A stretch of 64,000 nt of DNA from Stagnihabitans tardus (GTDB lineage: Bacteria > Pseudomonadota > Alphaproteobacteria > Rhodobacterales > Rhodobacteraceae). The notes beneath the pieces were generated by a model. That model was not told where the DNA came from. It did not search any database and saw only the letters and a list, made by a program, of their open reading frames with translations. Where the stretch lies: positions 1-64,000 of the forward strand of contig NZ_JAABNR010000005.1 in NCBI RefSeq assembly GCF_009925085.1, in the 5' to 3' direction. The position numbers were made by a program, and so were the translations under genes. The stretch's first letter is position 1; each line of letters begins with the position of its first letter. Of the stretch, positions 1-8,114 are shown piece by piece.

Positions 1-125
1 TCTTGGGAAAGAAGGGCCGAAGCCGGTCCATCTGGGCTTCGGTCAGCCAGAACAAGTTGCTCATAAATCAGGTCTCCTGGCCGACCGTGAATCACGGTCT
101 TAGAGCGTGATCAATGGGTCCTGAC
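1..125 (-). mobile_element. Left part of an IS5-type insertion sequence, transposase N-terminus only
   Basis: The minus strand opens at 64 with MSNLFWLTEAQMDRLRPFFP and runs off the window edge. This N-terminus (FWLT-x-AQ-x-RLxPFFP) is characteristic of IS5/IS427-type DDE transposases. The non-coding IS end should lie between 65 and about 125; the stretch around 108-127 containing gggtcctgaccc is the likely terminal inverted repeat, but the partner end is outside the window, so the boundary is a guess. The IS sits downstream of the aldolase gene that ends at 218 and marks the left edge of the accessory region. Confidence 0.75.
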
Positions 126-217
126 CCAAGGGGGCAGCTGGAGACTGCTTCGACGATTTTTTTGTCTTTCGTCAATTGCTGCTTCTGGCCCAAAGAGGGC
201 AATAAAGTGAACGCCCT

Positions 218-964
218 TCACCCCGCATAGCCCGCCCCCTCCTCGTCCAACAGCGCCTTGATCTCCCGCAAGTGGAACTCCGCAAACCCCGGGTAGGCTT
301 CCCATTCCCGAGCCGTCTTCTCGGCGACCTCATCCGACAGCACCCGCAGGGGGCGGCCGGTCTGCAGGGCCTTGATATAGGTCTCCGCCGCGCGTTCGAA
401 GTAGTAGAGGCGGTTGAAGGTCTCGGCGACCGTCTTCCCGATGATCAGCACGCCGTGGTTGCCCATCACCATGGCGATGACCTTGGGGTCGGAGAGCATC
501 GCGGCGCAACGCGCGCCCTCTTCCTCGAAGGCCATGCCGCCGTAAGACCCGTCCACCACCTGGCGGCCAAAGAACATCGCGGAGTTCTGGTCGATCGGCG
601 GCAGCACGCTATCCGCCAGCGAGGCCAGGACCGTCGCATGGATCGAATGGACATGCATCACGCAGCGCGCATGGGGGAGAGCGCGGTGGATCGAGCCATG
701 CAGGCCCCAGGCGGTGGGGTCGGGGGCATCGGGGCGCTCCATCGTGCCGGGGTCGTTGGCGTCGATCTCCACCAGGGAACTCGCCGTGATCCGCCCGAAA
801 TGCCGCCCGTTGGGGTTGATCAGGAAGCGCGAGCCGCTGTCGTTCACGGCCAAACTGAAGTGGTTCGCCACCGCCTCGTGCAGGTTCAGCTTCACGGTCC
901 AGCGGAAGGCGGCGGCCAGGTCCACGCGCTCGGCCCAGTTGGTGATATTCGCCCGCTCGTTCAT
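218..964 (-). CDS. Class II aldolase/adducin family protein
   Basis: A 248-residue cytoplasmic protein of the class II aldolase/adducin fold, which includes fuculose-phosphate aldolase and ribulose-phosphate 4-epimerase. Zinc-site motifs are visible: HVHS in the middle and MGNHGVLIIG later, followed by the usual YYFERAAETY helix. The ATG at 964 (MNERANITNW) is chosen over upstream TTG codons because it starts one base after the stop of the esterase at 966, so the two are translationally coupled. The substrate cannot be told from sequence. Decarboxylation or retro-aldol cleavage of a small hydroxy acid or sugar phosphate is usual for the family. Confidence 0.85.
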   Translation of the reverse strand: MNERANITNWAERVDLAAAFRWTVKLNLHEAVANHFSLAVNDSGSRFLINPNGRHFGRITASSLVEIDANDPGTMERPDAPDPTAWGLHGSIHRALPHARCVMHVHSIHATVLASLADSVLPPIDQNSAMFFGRQVVDGSYGGMAFEEEGARCAAMLSDPKVIAMVMGNHGVLIIGKTVAETFNRLYYFERAAETYIKALQTGRPLRVLSDEVAEKTAREWEAYPGFAEFHLREIKALLDEEGAGYAG

Positions 965-965
965 C

Positions 966-1847
966 TTATCCCCCATAGGGCCAGTGGCCCTCAGCCAGCG
1001 CGGCAATCGCCGCCTTGATCCGTTCGAAACTGTCGCGCGCGCGGGTCACAGAGTGGCGCGCGCGCAGATAGCCATGCACCAGGCCCTTTTCGGTGAAACT
1101 GACCGCCCTTCCCCCCGCCGCCCTCACCGCCGCCGCATAGGCCTCGGCATCGTCGCAGAGCGGATCACATTCGGCACCGAAGGCCACGGTCGGCGGCAGG
1201 CCCTCGAAGGGCCCAAGCAGCGGAGAGACCGAAGGGTCAGGCGCGGGCACTTCGCCGCCATGCCGGATGCCCGCGTAAAACAGCACATCGGCCCGGGTCA
1301 GCATCGGCGCATTTGCATGGGAGAGGTAGCTGCCCTTGTCATGGTCTCCGCCCAGGCCCGGATAGATCAGGACCTGGCCCTTCACGGCAACCTGGGCTGC
1401 CACGGCGGCACAAAGGTTGCCGCCCGCGCTGTCGCCCGCCAGGACCACATCGCCCAGGCTGCGCACGACCGCCAGGCAGTCGTCAAGCGCGGCGGGGTGG
1501 CGGTTCTCCGGTGACAGGCGATAGTCGACCAGAACCACCCGCAGCCCCGTGGCCGCGTTGATCTCGGCGCAGATGTCGTCGTGGCTGTCGAGGCCCCCCA
1601 CCACGAAGCCGCCGCCGTGCAGATAGACCACGGCCGGCGCGGCGCCCGCGAAATCCCGCACCCTCACGCCCGCGATCACATGATCGAGTGGCCGCTGCGG
1701 GTAATCGCGGTGGAAGACCGCGCACATGGCGTCATAGACCCGCCGCTGGCCCGCGATGTCCAGGTCCACCGCATCAGGCGGATAGGCGGCATCGGTGGCG
1801 CGGATGAAGGCCCAGGTCTCGGCGTCGATGAGTTTCGCGTAATCCAT
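966..1847 (-). CDS. Alpha/beta hydrolase, HSL-type esterase
   Basis: A 293-residue esterase/lipase of the hormone-sensitive-lipase family. The oxyanion motif HGGG is followed by the nucleophile elbow GDSAGG, then a DPLCDD segment carrying the probable catalytic Asp and GLVHGY carrying the His. No signal peptide is seen, so it should be cytoplasmic. It is the first gene of a two-gene minus-strand unit with the class II aldolase. An esterase feeding an aldolase suggests turnover of a small acyl ester or carbamate, but this is inference. The start MDYAKLIDAETW fits the family. Confidence 0.88.
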   Translation of the reverse strand: MDYAKLIDAETWAFIRATDAAYPPDAVDLDIAGQRRVYDAMCAVFHRDYPQRPLDHVIAGVRVRDFAGAAPAVVYLHGGGFVVGGLDSHDDICAEINAATGLRVVLVDYRLSPENRHPAALDDCLAVVRSLGDVVLAGDSAGGNLCAAVAAQVAVKGQVLIYPGLGGDHDKGSYLSHANAPMLTRADVLFYAGIRHGGEVPAPDPSVSPLLGPFEGLPPTVAFGAECDPLCDDAEAYAAAVRAAGGRAVSFTEKGLVHGYLRARHSVTRARDSFERIKAAIAALAEGHWPYGG

Positions 1848-1956
1848 GCCCGCAGTCTGCCCCAGGCCGCCGCCATCGCGCCAGCCCCTTGCCCCACTTC
1901 CGCCCGGATTCTTCGCAAGATTGAATCAAACAGGCCATGCTGGCAGGGAGGCGCCC

Positions 1957-2388
1957 ATGCAACTGATCCACACTTTCCCGCATCCCGGTCTTCTGTCCGG
2001 AGCCGGTATCCGTGTGCTTCTGCTGTCCGGTGAGGCCGACCCCATCGCCCGCAAGCTCGAGGCCCTGGGGGCCGAGGTTCAGGCCCGTGACGAGCTTTAC
2101 ACCGCACTGGCCGATATCCTGGACGACCCGCAGGACGCCGGGCTTTTCGTGATGGATTGCGACACGATCGAGGCCGAGGGCGTCGAGGGCGCCCGCAGGG
2201 CGCTGCGCATCCTGTCCGAGACGCGGCGCCATATCCCCGTCATCCTGATCTCGCGCGCTTTCCAGCGCCAGAGCTTCCCCGAGGACCGGTTCCAGCCCGT
2301 CGAGCTGCGGGCGCCCCTGTCGGCGGTGTCGCTGAAGGTGGGGTTCGAACATGCCCTGCGCGACCGGCTGGATGTGGCCTGCGCCTGA
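1957..2388 (+). CDS. Receiver-like hypothetical protein
   Basis: A 143-residue protein starting at the ATG at 1957, six bases after an agggagg ribosome site. It has the alternating hydrophobic-strand pattern of a response-regulator receiver domain: IRVLLLSGE early, then LFVMDCDTI where the phospho-acceptor strand would be, then HIPVILISR and a C-terminal helix. The Asp in VMDCD could be the phospho-acceptor, but there is no adjacent kinase and no output domain. It may be a stand-alone or degenerate receiver. It is convergent with the cold-shock gene, with a shared terminator between them. Confidence 0.7.
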   Translation: MQLIHTFPHPGLLSGAGIRVLLLSGEADPIARKLEALGAEVQARDELYTALADILDDPQDAGLFVMDCDTIEAEGVEGARRALRILSETRRHIPVILISRAFQRQSFPEDRFQPVELRAPLSAVSLKVGFEHALRDRLDVACA

Positions 2389-2400
2389 CAGGGGGCATGA

Positions 2401-2429
2401 AAAAAGGCGCGAGGGGCCTCGCGCCTTTT
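2401..2429. terminator. Bidirectional terminator
   Basis: A perfect palindrome, aaaaggcgcgagg paired with cctcgcgcctttt, flanked by an A run on one side and a T run on the other. It lies between the converging receiver-like gene (stop at 2388) and the cold-shock gene (stop at 2449), so it can end transcription from both sides. Confidence 0.9.
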
Positions 2430-2448
2430 CCCGAAATGTCGTGCGAGC

Positions 2449-2655
2449 TTACGCCAGCGAGATATTGATCGCCGATTCGCGGCCATCGCGGCCCGACTCG
2501 ATGTCGAAGACGACCGGCTGGCCGTCCTTCAGCGAGGTCAGACCCGCGCGCTGCAGAGCGGTGATGTGGACGAACACGTCCTTCTTGCCGCCTTCGGGGG
2601 CGATGAAGCCGTAGCCTTTGGTTTCATTGAACCATTTCACGGTGCCCTTGGCCAT
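2449..2655 (-). CDS. cspA: Cold-shock protein
   Basis: A 68-residue CspA-family nucleic-acid chaperone. The single cold-shock domain fills the whole protein: the [15 protein letters not shown] block contains RNP1 (KGYGFI), and DVFVHI is RNP2. The start MAKGTVKW at 2655 is preceded by an aggag site; six further in-frame residues upstream are unlikely to be translated. It binds single-stranded RNA or DNA and melts secondary structure. Alphaproteobacteria carry several paralogues, so the exact family member is uncertain. Confidence 0.95.
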   Translation of the reverse strand: MAKGTVKWFNETKGYGFIAPEGGKKDVFVHITALQRAGLTSLKDGQPVVFDIESGRDGRESAINISLA

Positions 2656-2812
2656 CGTGAGTACTCCTGTCAAAACCCGCCCGCGGAATGCGGCGGCTCG
2701 GCTCAGTCAGCTTTTCGAAAGTCGGGCCGACGGGGGCGGACAGGTCGAAGACAACGTAGCAGTCTTCATATGCAAGAATGCGGGGGCCAAATCAAGACCC
2801 CCGCTGTTAACC

Positions 2813-3046
2813 TTAGGCCAAAGCCTTGGCAATCTGGTCTTTCAGCGACAGTCGCTGCTTGCGCAGGCGGGTTTCCTCCTCCTCCGAGATCGTGTCGACC
2901 CGGGTTTCCGCGCGGTGAAGCGCGCGGTTCACCTCGTGGTAGCTGTCGGCCAGCTTGCGGAAATGCTCGTCACTCTGGCGCAGGGCATGGATCGCCTCGG
3001 CCTTGGCGGGGAATTCGTCGTGCAGCTCGTGGGGGGTGTTGGACAT
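2813..3046 (-). CDS. YdcH/DUF465 family protein
   Basis: A 77-residue, highly charged helical protein of the DUF465 (YdcH, COG2841) family. Typical family words are visible: HELHDEFPAKAEAIHAL, then HEVNRALHRAE and a C-terminal LRKQRLSLKDQIAKAL coiled-coil helix. The start MSNTPHEL at 3046 follows a good aaggag site. The function is unknown in general. It is divergent from the ABC exporter that begins at 3171. Confidence 0.92.
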   Translation of the reverse strand: MSNTPHELHDEFPAKAEAIHALRQSDEHFRKLADSYHEVNRALHRAETRVDTISEEEETRLRKQRLSLKDQIAKALA

Positions 3047-3170
3047 CTTGGTCTCCTTTCGTCCGGACTGTCGCGCCTTGGGCCCTGCGCCGCCTTGACC
3101 TGCATCAAGCCCCCCCCTTTGCGCTTTGCCCCCCGTTGCGCTAGACCTGCCGCAAAAGGTGGAACCCGAC

Positions 3171-4967
3171 GTGCCCCGCATCCTCTCCCTGATCCTGGCC
3201 CCCTTCGCGCGTCTTCTGGGCAGCGCCCAGGTGAGGTCCACCCTGGGCCGCGTCATCGCGCAGAACGTGCCGCAGCAGAAGTGGACCTATGTCTTCGCGG
3301 GCCTGGCCATGGCGGGGGTCGCAGCCGCCACCGCCGCCTCGGCCTGGATCATGCAGGCCTTCTTCGACGCCATCGCCACGCCCTCGGACCGTGCGCAGGT
3401 CTGGACCGTCGCCGGGGCCATCGCGCTGATCTTCCTCTGTCGCGGGGTGTTTTCCTACCTGCAGGCCGTGCTTCTGGCCAAGGCGGGCAACCGCGTCGTG
3501 GCGGGGATCCAGTCGCGCATCTTCTCCCGGCTGATGGGCCAGGACCACGCCTTCTTCAGCGGCACCGAAAGCTCCGAGATCCTGATGCGGCTGACCCAGG
3601 GCGCGACCTCGGCCCGGGCGATGATCGACGCCCTGGCCGTGGGGCTGATCCGCGACCTTCTGACCTTCGTGGGCCTCGCCGCCGTCATGGTCTGGCAGCA
3701 TGCGACCCTGTCCCTGATGTTCCTGGTGATCGGCCCCCTGGCGGCCATCGGGCTGCGGCTGGTCCTGGCGGGGGTGCGGCGGCTGGCGGGGCAGGAGCTC
3801 TCCTCCATCGCCGATGTCTACCGCGTGCTTCAGGAAAGCGCGGCCGGCATCCGCATCATCAAGGCCTTCGCGCTGGAGGACCTGATGTCCGCCCGCATGG
3901 ACCAGGCCGTCCGCCAGACCGAGGCGCGGCAGAACGCCCGCACCCGCGTGGCCTCCTTGACCGTGCCGATGCTGGACGTGCTGGCGGGCTTCGCCATCGC
4001 GGGGATCCTGGTGATCTCGACCACGGCTCTGATCGGTGGAGAGGCGACCTCGCCCGGGCAGCTCATGTCCTTCGTGACGGCGCTGCTGATGGCCTATGAC
4101 CCGGCGCGGCGGCTGTCACAGACAAGGGTGGCGATCGAGGCCAATATGGTCGGCGTCAACCTGATCTTCGACCTGATGGACCGCCCCCTGGGCCTGGCCG
4201 AGGCGCCGGACGCGCAGGCTTTGCCTGGGGCGCCGCTGGAGGTCGCTTTCGACGGCGCGGGCTTTGCCTATGGCGAGAAGGTCGCCGTCCATCCCCTGAC
4301 CCTGACCTGCGCGGCGGGGCAGACGACGGCCTTCGTGGGCCCCTCGGGCTCGGGGAAATCGACGCTGTTGAACCTGGTTCTGCGGCTGCAAGACCCGACC
4401 TCGGGCGCGGTGCGGATCAACGGGCTGGACCTGCGGCAGGCGCAGATGGGCTCCTTGCGGGCGGCGATTGCCTATGTGGGGCAAGAGACCTTCCTCTTCT
4501 CCGACACCTTGCGCGAAAACATCCGGCTCGGTCGCCGCGATGCCAGTGATGCCGAGGTCGAGGCGGCGGCAAGGGTCGCCCAGGCCCATGACTTCATCGC
4601 GGCCCTGCCCCAGGGCTATGAGACCCCGGTGGGCGAGAACGGCGCCTTCCTGTCGGGCGGGCAAAAGCAGCGGATCGCGATTGCCCGGGCGGTCTTGAAG
4701 AACGCGCCGATCCTGGTCCTGGACGAGGCGACCAGTGCCCTGGACAATATCTCGGAACGTGGGGTGCGGGATGGGCTGGCGGCGCTGTCCCAGGGCCGGA
4801 CGACCATCGTCGTGGCGCATCGCCTGACGACGATCCAGCATGCCGACCGGATTTGCTTCCTCGAGGCCGGGCGCGTGGTCGAGGAGGGGACGTTCGACGA
4901 CCTCATGGCCCGGGGCGGCAAGTTCCGCGCGCTGCATGATGGGGCTGCGGGGGAAGCGGTGGGTTGA
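3171..4967 (+). CDS. ABC exporter, fused permease and ATPase (MsbA type)
   Basis: A 598-residue half-transporter: six predicted membrane segments in the first 310 residues, then an ATPase domain with Walker A GPSGSGKST, signature LSGGQKQR and Walker B ILVLDEATSALD. It probably works as a homodimer exporting lipid or drug-like substrates. I choose the GTG at 3171 because an aaaggtgg ribosome site lies eight bases upstream; a TTG at 3126 would add 15 residues. The stop codon lies inside a 22-bp inverted repeat shared with the converging gatZ, so both proteins end in Val-Gly. Confidence 0.88.
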   Translation: MPRILSLILAPFARLLGSAQVRSTLGRVIAQNVPQQKWTYVFAGLAMAGVAAATAASAWIMQAFFDAIATPSDRAQVWTVAGAIALIFLCRGVFSYLQAVLLAKAGNRVVAGIQSRIFSRLMGQDHAFFSGTESSEILMRLTQGATSARAMIDALAVGLIRDLLTFVGLAAVMVWQHATLSLMFLVIGPLAAIGLRLVLAGVRRLAGQELSSIADVYRVLQESAAGIRIIKAFALEDLMSARMDQAVRQTEARQNARTRVASLTVPMLDVLAGFAIAGILVISTTALIGGEATSPGQLMSFVTALLMAYDPARRLSQTRVAIEANMVGVNLIFDLMDRPLGLAEAPDAQALPGAPLEVAFDGAGFAYGEKVAVHPLTLTCAAGQTTAFVGPSGSGKSTLLNLVLRLQDPTSGAVRINGLDLRQAQMGSLRAAIAYVGQETFLFSDTLRENIRLGRRDASDAEVEAAARVAQAHDFIAALPQGYETPVGENGAFLSGGQKQRIAIARAVLKNAPILVLDEATSALDNISERGVRDGLAALSQGRTTIVVAHRLTTIQHADRICFLEAGRVVEEGTFDDLMARGGKFRALHDGAAGEAVG

Positions 4968-5011
4968 CACCCACCCTACCCGGCCTGGCGTAGGGTGGGT
5001 GTCAACCCACC
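4958..5011. repeat. 22-bp inverted repeat at a convergent junction
   Basis: Arms at 4958-4979 and 4990-5011 are exact reverse complements (left arm ggtgggttgacaccca followed by ccctac), separated by ten bases. The ABC exporter stop (4965-4967) lies in the left arm and the gatZ stop (5002-5004) lies in the right arm. The element has the same layout as the repeat at 56989-57041 (ggtg...caccctac / gtagggtg...cacc). It probably acts as a bidirectional terminator. Confidence 0.85.
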
Positions 5012-6243
5012 GCCCCCTGTGCCGCCCGGTTGTACAGCGCCACCACCCGCCCGACCGCCGCATCCAAAAGCCCCGAGGCCGTCGGTGCGCAAAGCCCCTC
5101 GGCCCAGACCGCGCCGAGGTGCTGGCTGACCAGGGTCTCGGGGATGATACGCTCGCCCAGCCGCTGTAGCACCGCCTCCGCCGCCTGGGCCGCAGGGGCT
5201 TGCGTCCAGTAATAGCGGATGCGGTCCGAGTAGGAGTAATGCCGCATCAGCCGCTGCTCCTGGGCCGAGCCGGGGTAGTATTTCGCCCAATGCTTCGGAT
5301 CGGAGAGCATCAGGGCCTCCATCGCCGCCTGGACCCTGGGGGGCTGGCCGTCGAGCTCTGCCGCGATCAGGTCGAGGCCATAAAGCGCCTCCCGCAGGGC
5401 AAAGGTCAGCCAGGGGCCGACCTTCAATATCGCGAAACCGTCGGTGACCAGGGCGCGCAGGGCCTCTTCCGACTGGTAATCCGTCGAATGGGCTTCGAAG
5501 ACCAGGCCGGGCAGGGCCTTCAGGCTTTCCGACAGCGCCCGCGCCTTGTCGGGCGCATAGGGGATGACGTTGGAATTGCCGAACTCCACCCCCGGCTGGA
5601 CGACCAGTCCGATGACGCGGTCGAAGGCCGAGGCCAGCCCCGCCTTTGCAAAGGCCGCGCGGTGATCCTCCACCGTCTGCGCCGCGGCCTTGGGGTCGGT
5701 CACGGCCAGGGTATCGACATGATGCAGCGCGCCGCCGGGGATCGGGACTTCGGTGCCGATCACATAGGCGGCAGCCCCATGTGCCTCGGCCACCTTGGCA
5801 AGCCTTGCGGCGCGGGTCGCCGTGACCTCATCGGGCAGCGCCTCGGGCTCGCCCGCGCAACCCATCGAGCAATCGAGGTGGATCTTGGTGAACCCCGCCG
5901 CCGCATAGGCCGCGACCATGGCCTCGGCGCGTGCCATGGCGGCCTCGGCGGACAGATGCTTCCACGGGTTCGGCCCGAGGTGATCGCCCCCGAGGATCAG
6001 GTCGGCCGTGTCAAAGCCCTCGACCGCCGCGATCCCTTCGACAAAGCGCCGGAAGTCGGTCGGGGTCATGCCGGTATAGCCGCCCTCCTGGTTGACCTGG
6101 TTGCAGGTCGCCTCGATCAGGACCGGCCCCCCGCGCCCCAGCCGCAGAGCCGCAGCGATGACACGCGGATGGGCCGAACAGATCGAGGGGATGCCACGGC
6201 GATAACGCCCCTGGGCCAGGTCGAGCAAAGCGGGATGAGTCAT
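5002..6243 (-). CDS. gatZ: D-tagatose-bisphosphate aldolase, non-catalytic subunit (GatZ/KbaZ)
   Basis: A 413-residue protein of the GatZ/KbaZ family. Typical blocks are GIPSICSAHP, EATCNQVNQEGGYTGM, LGGDHLGPNPW, HLDCSMGC, FEAHSTDYQ and the C-terminal HYSYSDRIRYYW. In enterobacteria it stabilises the catalytic tagatose-bisphosphate aldolase GatY/KbaY in galactitol or N-acetylgalactosamine catabolism. No GatY/KbaY gene is in this window, so it either acts with an aldolase encoded elsewhere or alone. It is divergent from the DeoR regulator, which probably controls it. The start at 6243 has an aggag site just upstream. Confidence 0.93.
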   Translation of the reverse strand: MTHPALLDLAQGRYRRGIPSICSAHPRVIAAALRLGRGGPVLIEATCNQVNQEGGYTGMTPTDFRRFVEGIAAVEGFDTADLILGGDHLGPNPWKHLSAEAAMARAEAMVAAYAAAGFTKIHLDCSMGCAGEPEALPDEVTATRAARLAKVAEAHGAAAYVIGTEVPIPGGALHHVDTLAVTDPKAAAQTVEDHRAAFAKAGLASAFDRVIGLVVQPGVEFGNSNVIPYAPDKARALSESLKALPGLVFEAHSTDYQSEEALRALVTDGFAILKVGPWLTFALREALYGLDLIAAELDGQPPRVQAAMEALMLSDPKHWAKYYPGSAQEQRLMRHYSYSDRIRYYWTQAPAAQAAEAVLQRLGERIIPETLVSQHLGAVWAEGLCAPTASGLLDAAVGRVVALYNRAAQGAVG

Positions 6244-6296
6244 GGGAACCTCCTGTTTCGATCAGTAACGATCAAGATTGCGATTGACAAGCTTCG

Positions 6297-6309
6297 TTTC
6301 ACAGTGAAA
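6297..6309. promoter_or_regulatory. Candidate DeoR operator between gatZ and deoR
   Basis: The 75-base divergent gap between gatZ (starts 6243) and deoR (starts 6319) contains the perfect dyad tttcac-a-gtgaaa at 6297-6309 and two cgatca words at 6269-6283. DeoR-family sites are commonly built from TTTC/GAAA half-sites. The position could repress both directions. Inferred only. Confidence 0.4.
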
Positions 6310-6318
6310 ACCACGGAT

Positions 6319-7089
6319 ATGAAATCTGAACGCGCCGCCCTGATCCGCCGGTATCTGCACGAACACGGCCCCTCTTCGCTGGCGGCCCTGTCGCAGGCGA
6401 CCGGGGCCTCTTTGCCCACGCTGCGCCGCGACCTGACCGAGATGGAGCGTCAGGGCCTGGTGATCCGCGACCACGGGGGGGCCTCGCTCGCCGAGAGTCA
6501 CCTCCGCGAGGCCGCCTTCGAGGCGCGCGAAGCCCTCGCCCTGCCGGAAAAGCGCGCCATCGCCGCCGCTGCCCATGCCCTCCTGACCCCCGGGGCCACG
6601 GTCTTCCTCGATGCTGGGACCACCGTCCTGCAACTCGCCCGCCGCATCCGGGCCGAACCCCTGGCCCTGTCAGTCTTCACCAATTGCCTGCCCATCGCGC
6701 AGACGCTCGCCGAGGCCGAAGGGGTCAAGGTCACGCTCCTCGGCGGCGCCTACCGGCCCGAAAACGCCTCGATCACGGGACCTTTGGCCGAGGCGATGCT
6801 GGAGAGCCTCTGGGTGCAGCACCTCTTCCTCGGCTGCGGATCGGTGGCGCCCGACCTGACCCTGACCTCGGCGGACGAGTCCGAGGCGCGGCTGAACGCC
6901 CGCATGATCTCGCGCGCCGCCCAAGCCACCCTTCTGGCCGATCCGTCGAAGTTCGGCCCCCGTCTGACCTATGGCTTCGCGCCCCTCGCCGCCGTGCATC
7001 GCGTCATCACCACAGAGCTTCCCCCCGACACCGCCGCCGCGATCCAAGCCGCTGGCGCAGCCCTCATCCAGACCCGGAGCCCGTCATGA
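6319..7089 (+). CDS. DeoR/GlpR family transcriptional regulator
   Basis: A 256-residue regulator. The N-terminal winged helix-turn-helix is clear (AALSQATGASLPTLRRDLTEM...GLVIRDHGGA). It is followed by the DeoR sugar-phosphate sensor domain (KRAIAAAAHAL, FLDAGTTVLQLARRI, VFTNCLPIAQTL, LLGGAYRPEN). The start MKSERAALIRRY at 6319 follows the divergent gap to gatZ. The stop overlaps the start of the SIS-domain gene (ATGA), so the two form an operon. Together with gatZ this points to an AgaR-like repressor of amino-sugar or galactitol use, responding to a phosphorylated intermediate. Confidence 0.93.
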   Translation: MKSERAALIRRYLHEHGPSSLAALSQATGASLPTLRRDLTEMERQGLVIRDHGGASLAESHLREAAFEAREALALPEKRAIAAAAHALLTPGATVFLDAGTTVLQLARRIRAEPLALSVFTNCLPIAQTLAEAEGVKVTLLGGAYRPENASITGPLAEAMLESLWVQHLFLGCGSVAPDLTLTSADESEARLNARMISRAAQATLLADPSKFGPRLTYGFAPLAAVHRVITTELPPDTAAAIQAAGAALIQTRSPS

Positions 7090-8030
7090 ATGTCACCGAA
7101 AAAGTCATCCGCGAACAATTCGCCTTCTGGCAGGGCGCGGCGAGTGCTCCCCTGCCGCAGATCACGCAAAGGACCGTCGTCGTGGTCGGCTGCGGGACCT
7201 CCTTCTACCTCGCCCAATCCATCGCGGCGGCCTTCAACGAGGGCGGGCGGCGGGCGATCCCGGTGCCGGGCGCCGAATGGGCGCGGCGGATGGGGACTTA
7301 CCTCGCCGACCGCAGCGATACCCTGGTGATCGGCCTCTCGCGGTCGGGGACGACGACCGAGACGGTGCAGGCCATCGAGGCCTCGCGTGCGGCGGGCCTG
7401 CCGACCCTGGCGATTTCCTGCGAAGAGGGCTCGACCATCCTTCAAGCGGCGGATCGGGCGATCTACCTGCCGACACACAAGGAAGAGGGGATCGTCATGT
7501 CGGTCTCGGCCAGCCTGATGCTGATCGCGGGCCTGCGGCTGGCGGGGGTGACGCCTGCGCGGGCGGCAGAGGCTGCGGCGGCGATGGCGGCGGTCGAGGG
7601 GGCCGATGACCTCCTGCGCGGCAAGGGGCATTTCGTCTACCTCGGCGCCGGGGCGATGTATGGCGCGGCCAATGAGGGGGGCCTCAAGCTGATGGAGATG
7701 TCGATCAGCCTCTCCCAGGCGTTCCACCCGCTGGAATACCGCCACGGGCCGATTTCGCTGATCGACGAGGGCTCGCTGGTCGTGATGCTCTATTCGGCGG
7801 AAACGGCGGAGGAAGAGGCCAAGGTGGTCGCCGATGTCCGCGCCAAGGGGGCCAAGGTCATCGGTTTTGGGGGCCCGGGGGATCTGTCGGTGGCCCTGGC
7901 CTCCAAGGGGCCCGCGCGGGCGGTCGAGGTTCTGCCCGCGCTGCAGCTCCTGGGCGAGAAGGTGGCGCTGTTGAAGGGTCTCGACACGTCGCAGCCCCGC
8001 CACCTGACCAAGGTCGTGACGCTGGTCTGA
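7086..8030 (+). CDS. SIS-domain sugar isomerase/deaminase (AgaS-like)
   Basis: A 314-residue protein with two sugar-isomerase (SIS) domains. The first has VVGCGTSFYLAQ and IGLSRSGTTTETVQA; the second has VYLGAGAMYGAANEGGLKLMEMS followed by HPLEYRHGP. These motifs match the isomerase half of GlmS and the AgaS family, which deaminates and isomerises amino-sugar 6-phosphates. No glutaminase domain is present. Its ATG overlaps the deoR stop by four bases. With gatZ next door, a role in galactosamine-type catabolism that yields tagatose phosphates is the best guess. Confidence 0.85.
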   Translation: MNVTEKVIREQFAFWQGAASAPLPQITQRTVVVVGCGTSFYLAQSIAAAFNEGGRRAIPVPGAEWARRMGTYLADRSDTLVIGLSRSGTTTETVQAIEASRAAGLPTLAISCEEGSTILQAADRAIYLPTHKEEGIVMSVSASLMLIAGLRLAGVTPARAAEAAAAMAAVEGADDLLRGKGHFVYLGAGAMYGAANEGGLKLMEMSISLSQAFHPLEYRHGPISLIDEGSLVVMLYSAETAEEEAKVVADVRAKGAKVIGFGGPGDLSVALASKGPARAVEVLPALQLLGEKVALLKGLDTSQPRHLTKVVTLV

Positions 8031-8051
8031 ACAGGGCTTTGGTGGCGCTGC

Positions 8052-8108
8052 GTAGCCCGGGGTATACCCCGGGTCTGCGGTGGAAACCCGGGGTATACCC
8101 CGGGCTAC
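8052..8108. repeat. Inverted pair of 20-bp GC palindromes
   Basis: Arms at 8052-8074 and 8086-8108 are exact reverse complements, and each arm itself contains the palindrome cccggggtataccccggg. It sits between the converging SIS-domain gene (stop 8030) and DUF4432 gene (stop 8115). A single copy of the same palindrome follows smc at 63732-63751, and a variant pair lies at 39056-39165. It probably works as a bidirectional terminator or REP-like element. Confidence 0.88.
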
Positions 8109-8114
8109 GCGGAT

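Noticed and set aside
5200-6318. N-terminal extension of the DeoR frame antisense to gatZ
   Set aside because: The helix-turn-helix begins right at MKSERAALIRRY (6319), and gatZ on the other strand is clearly real.
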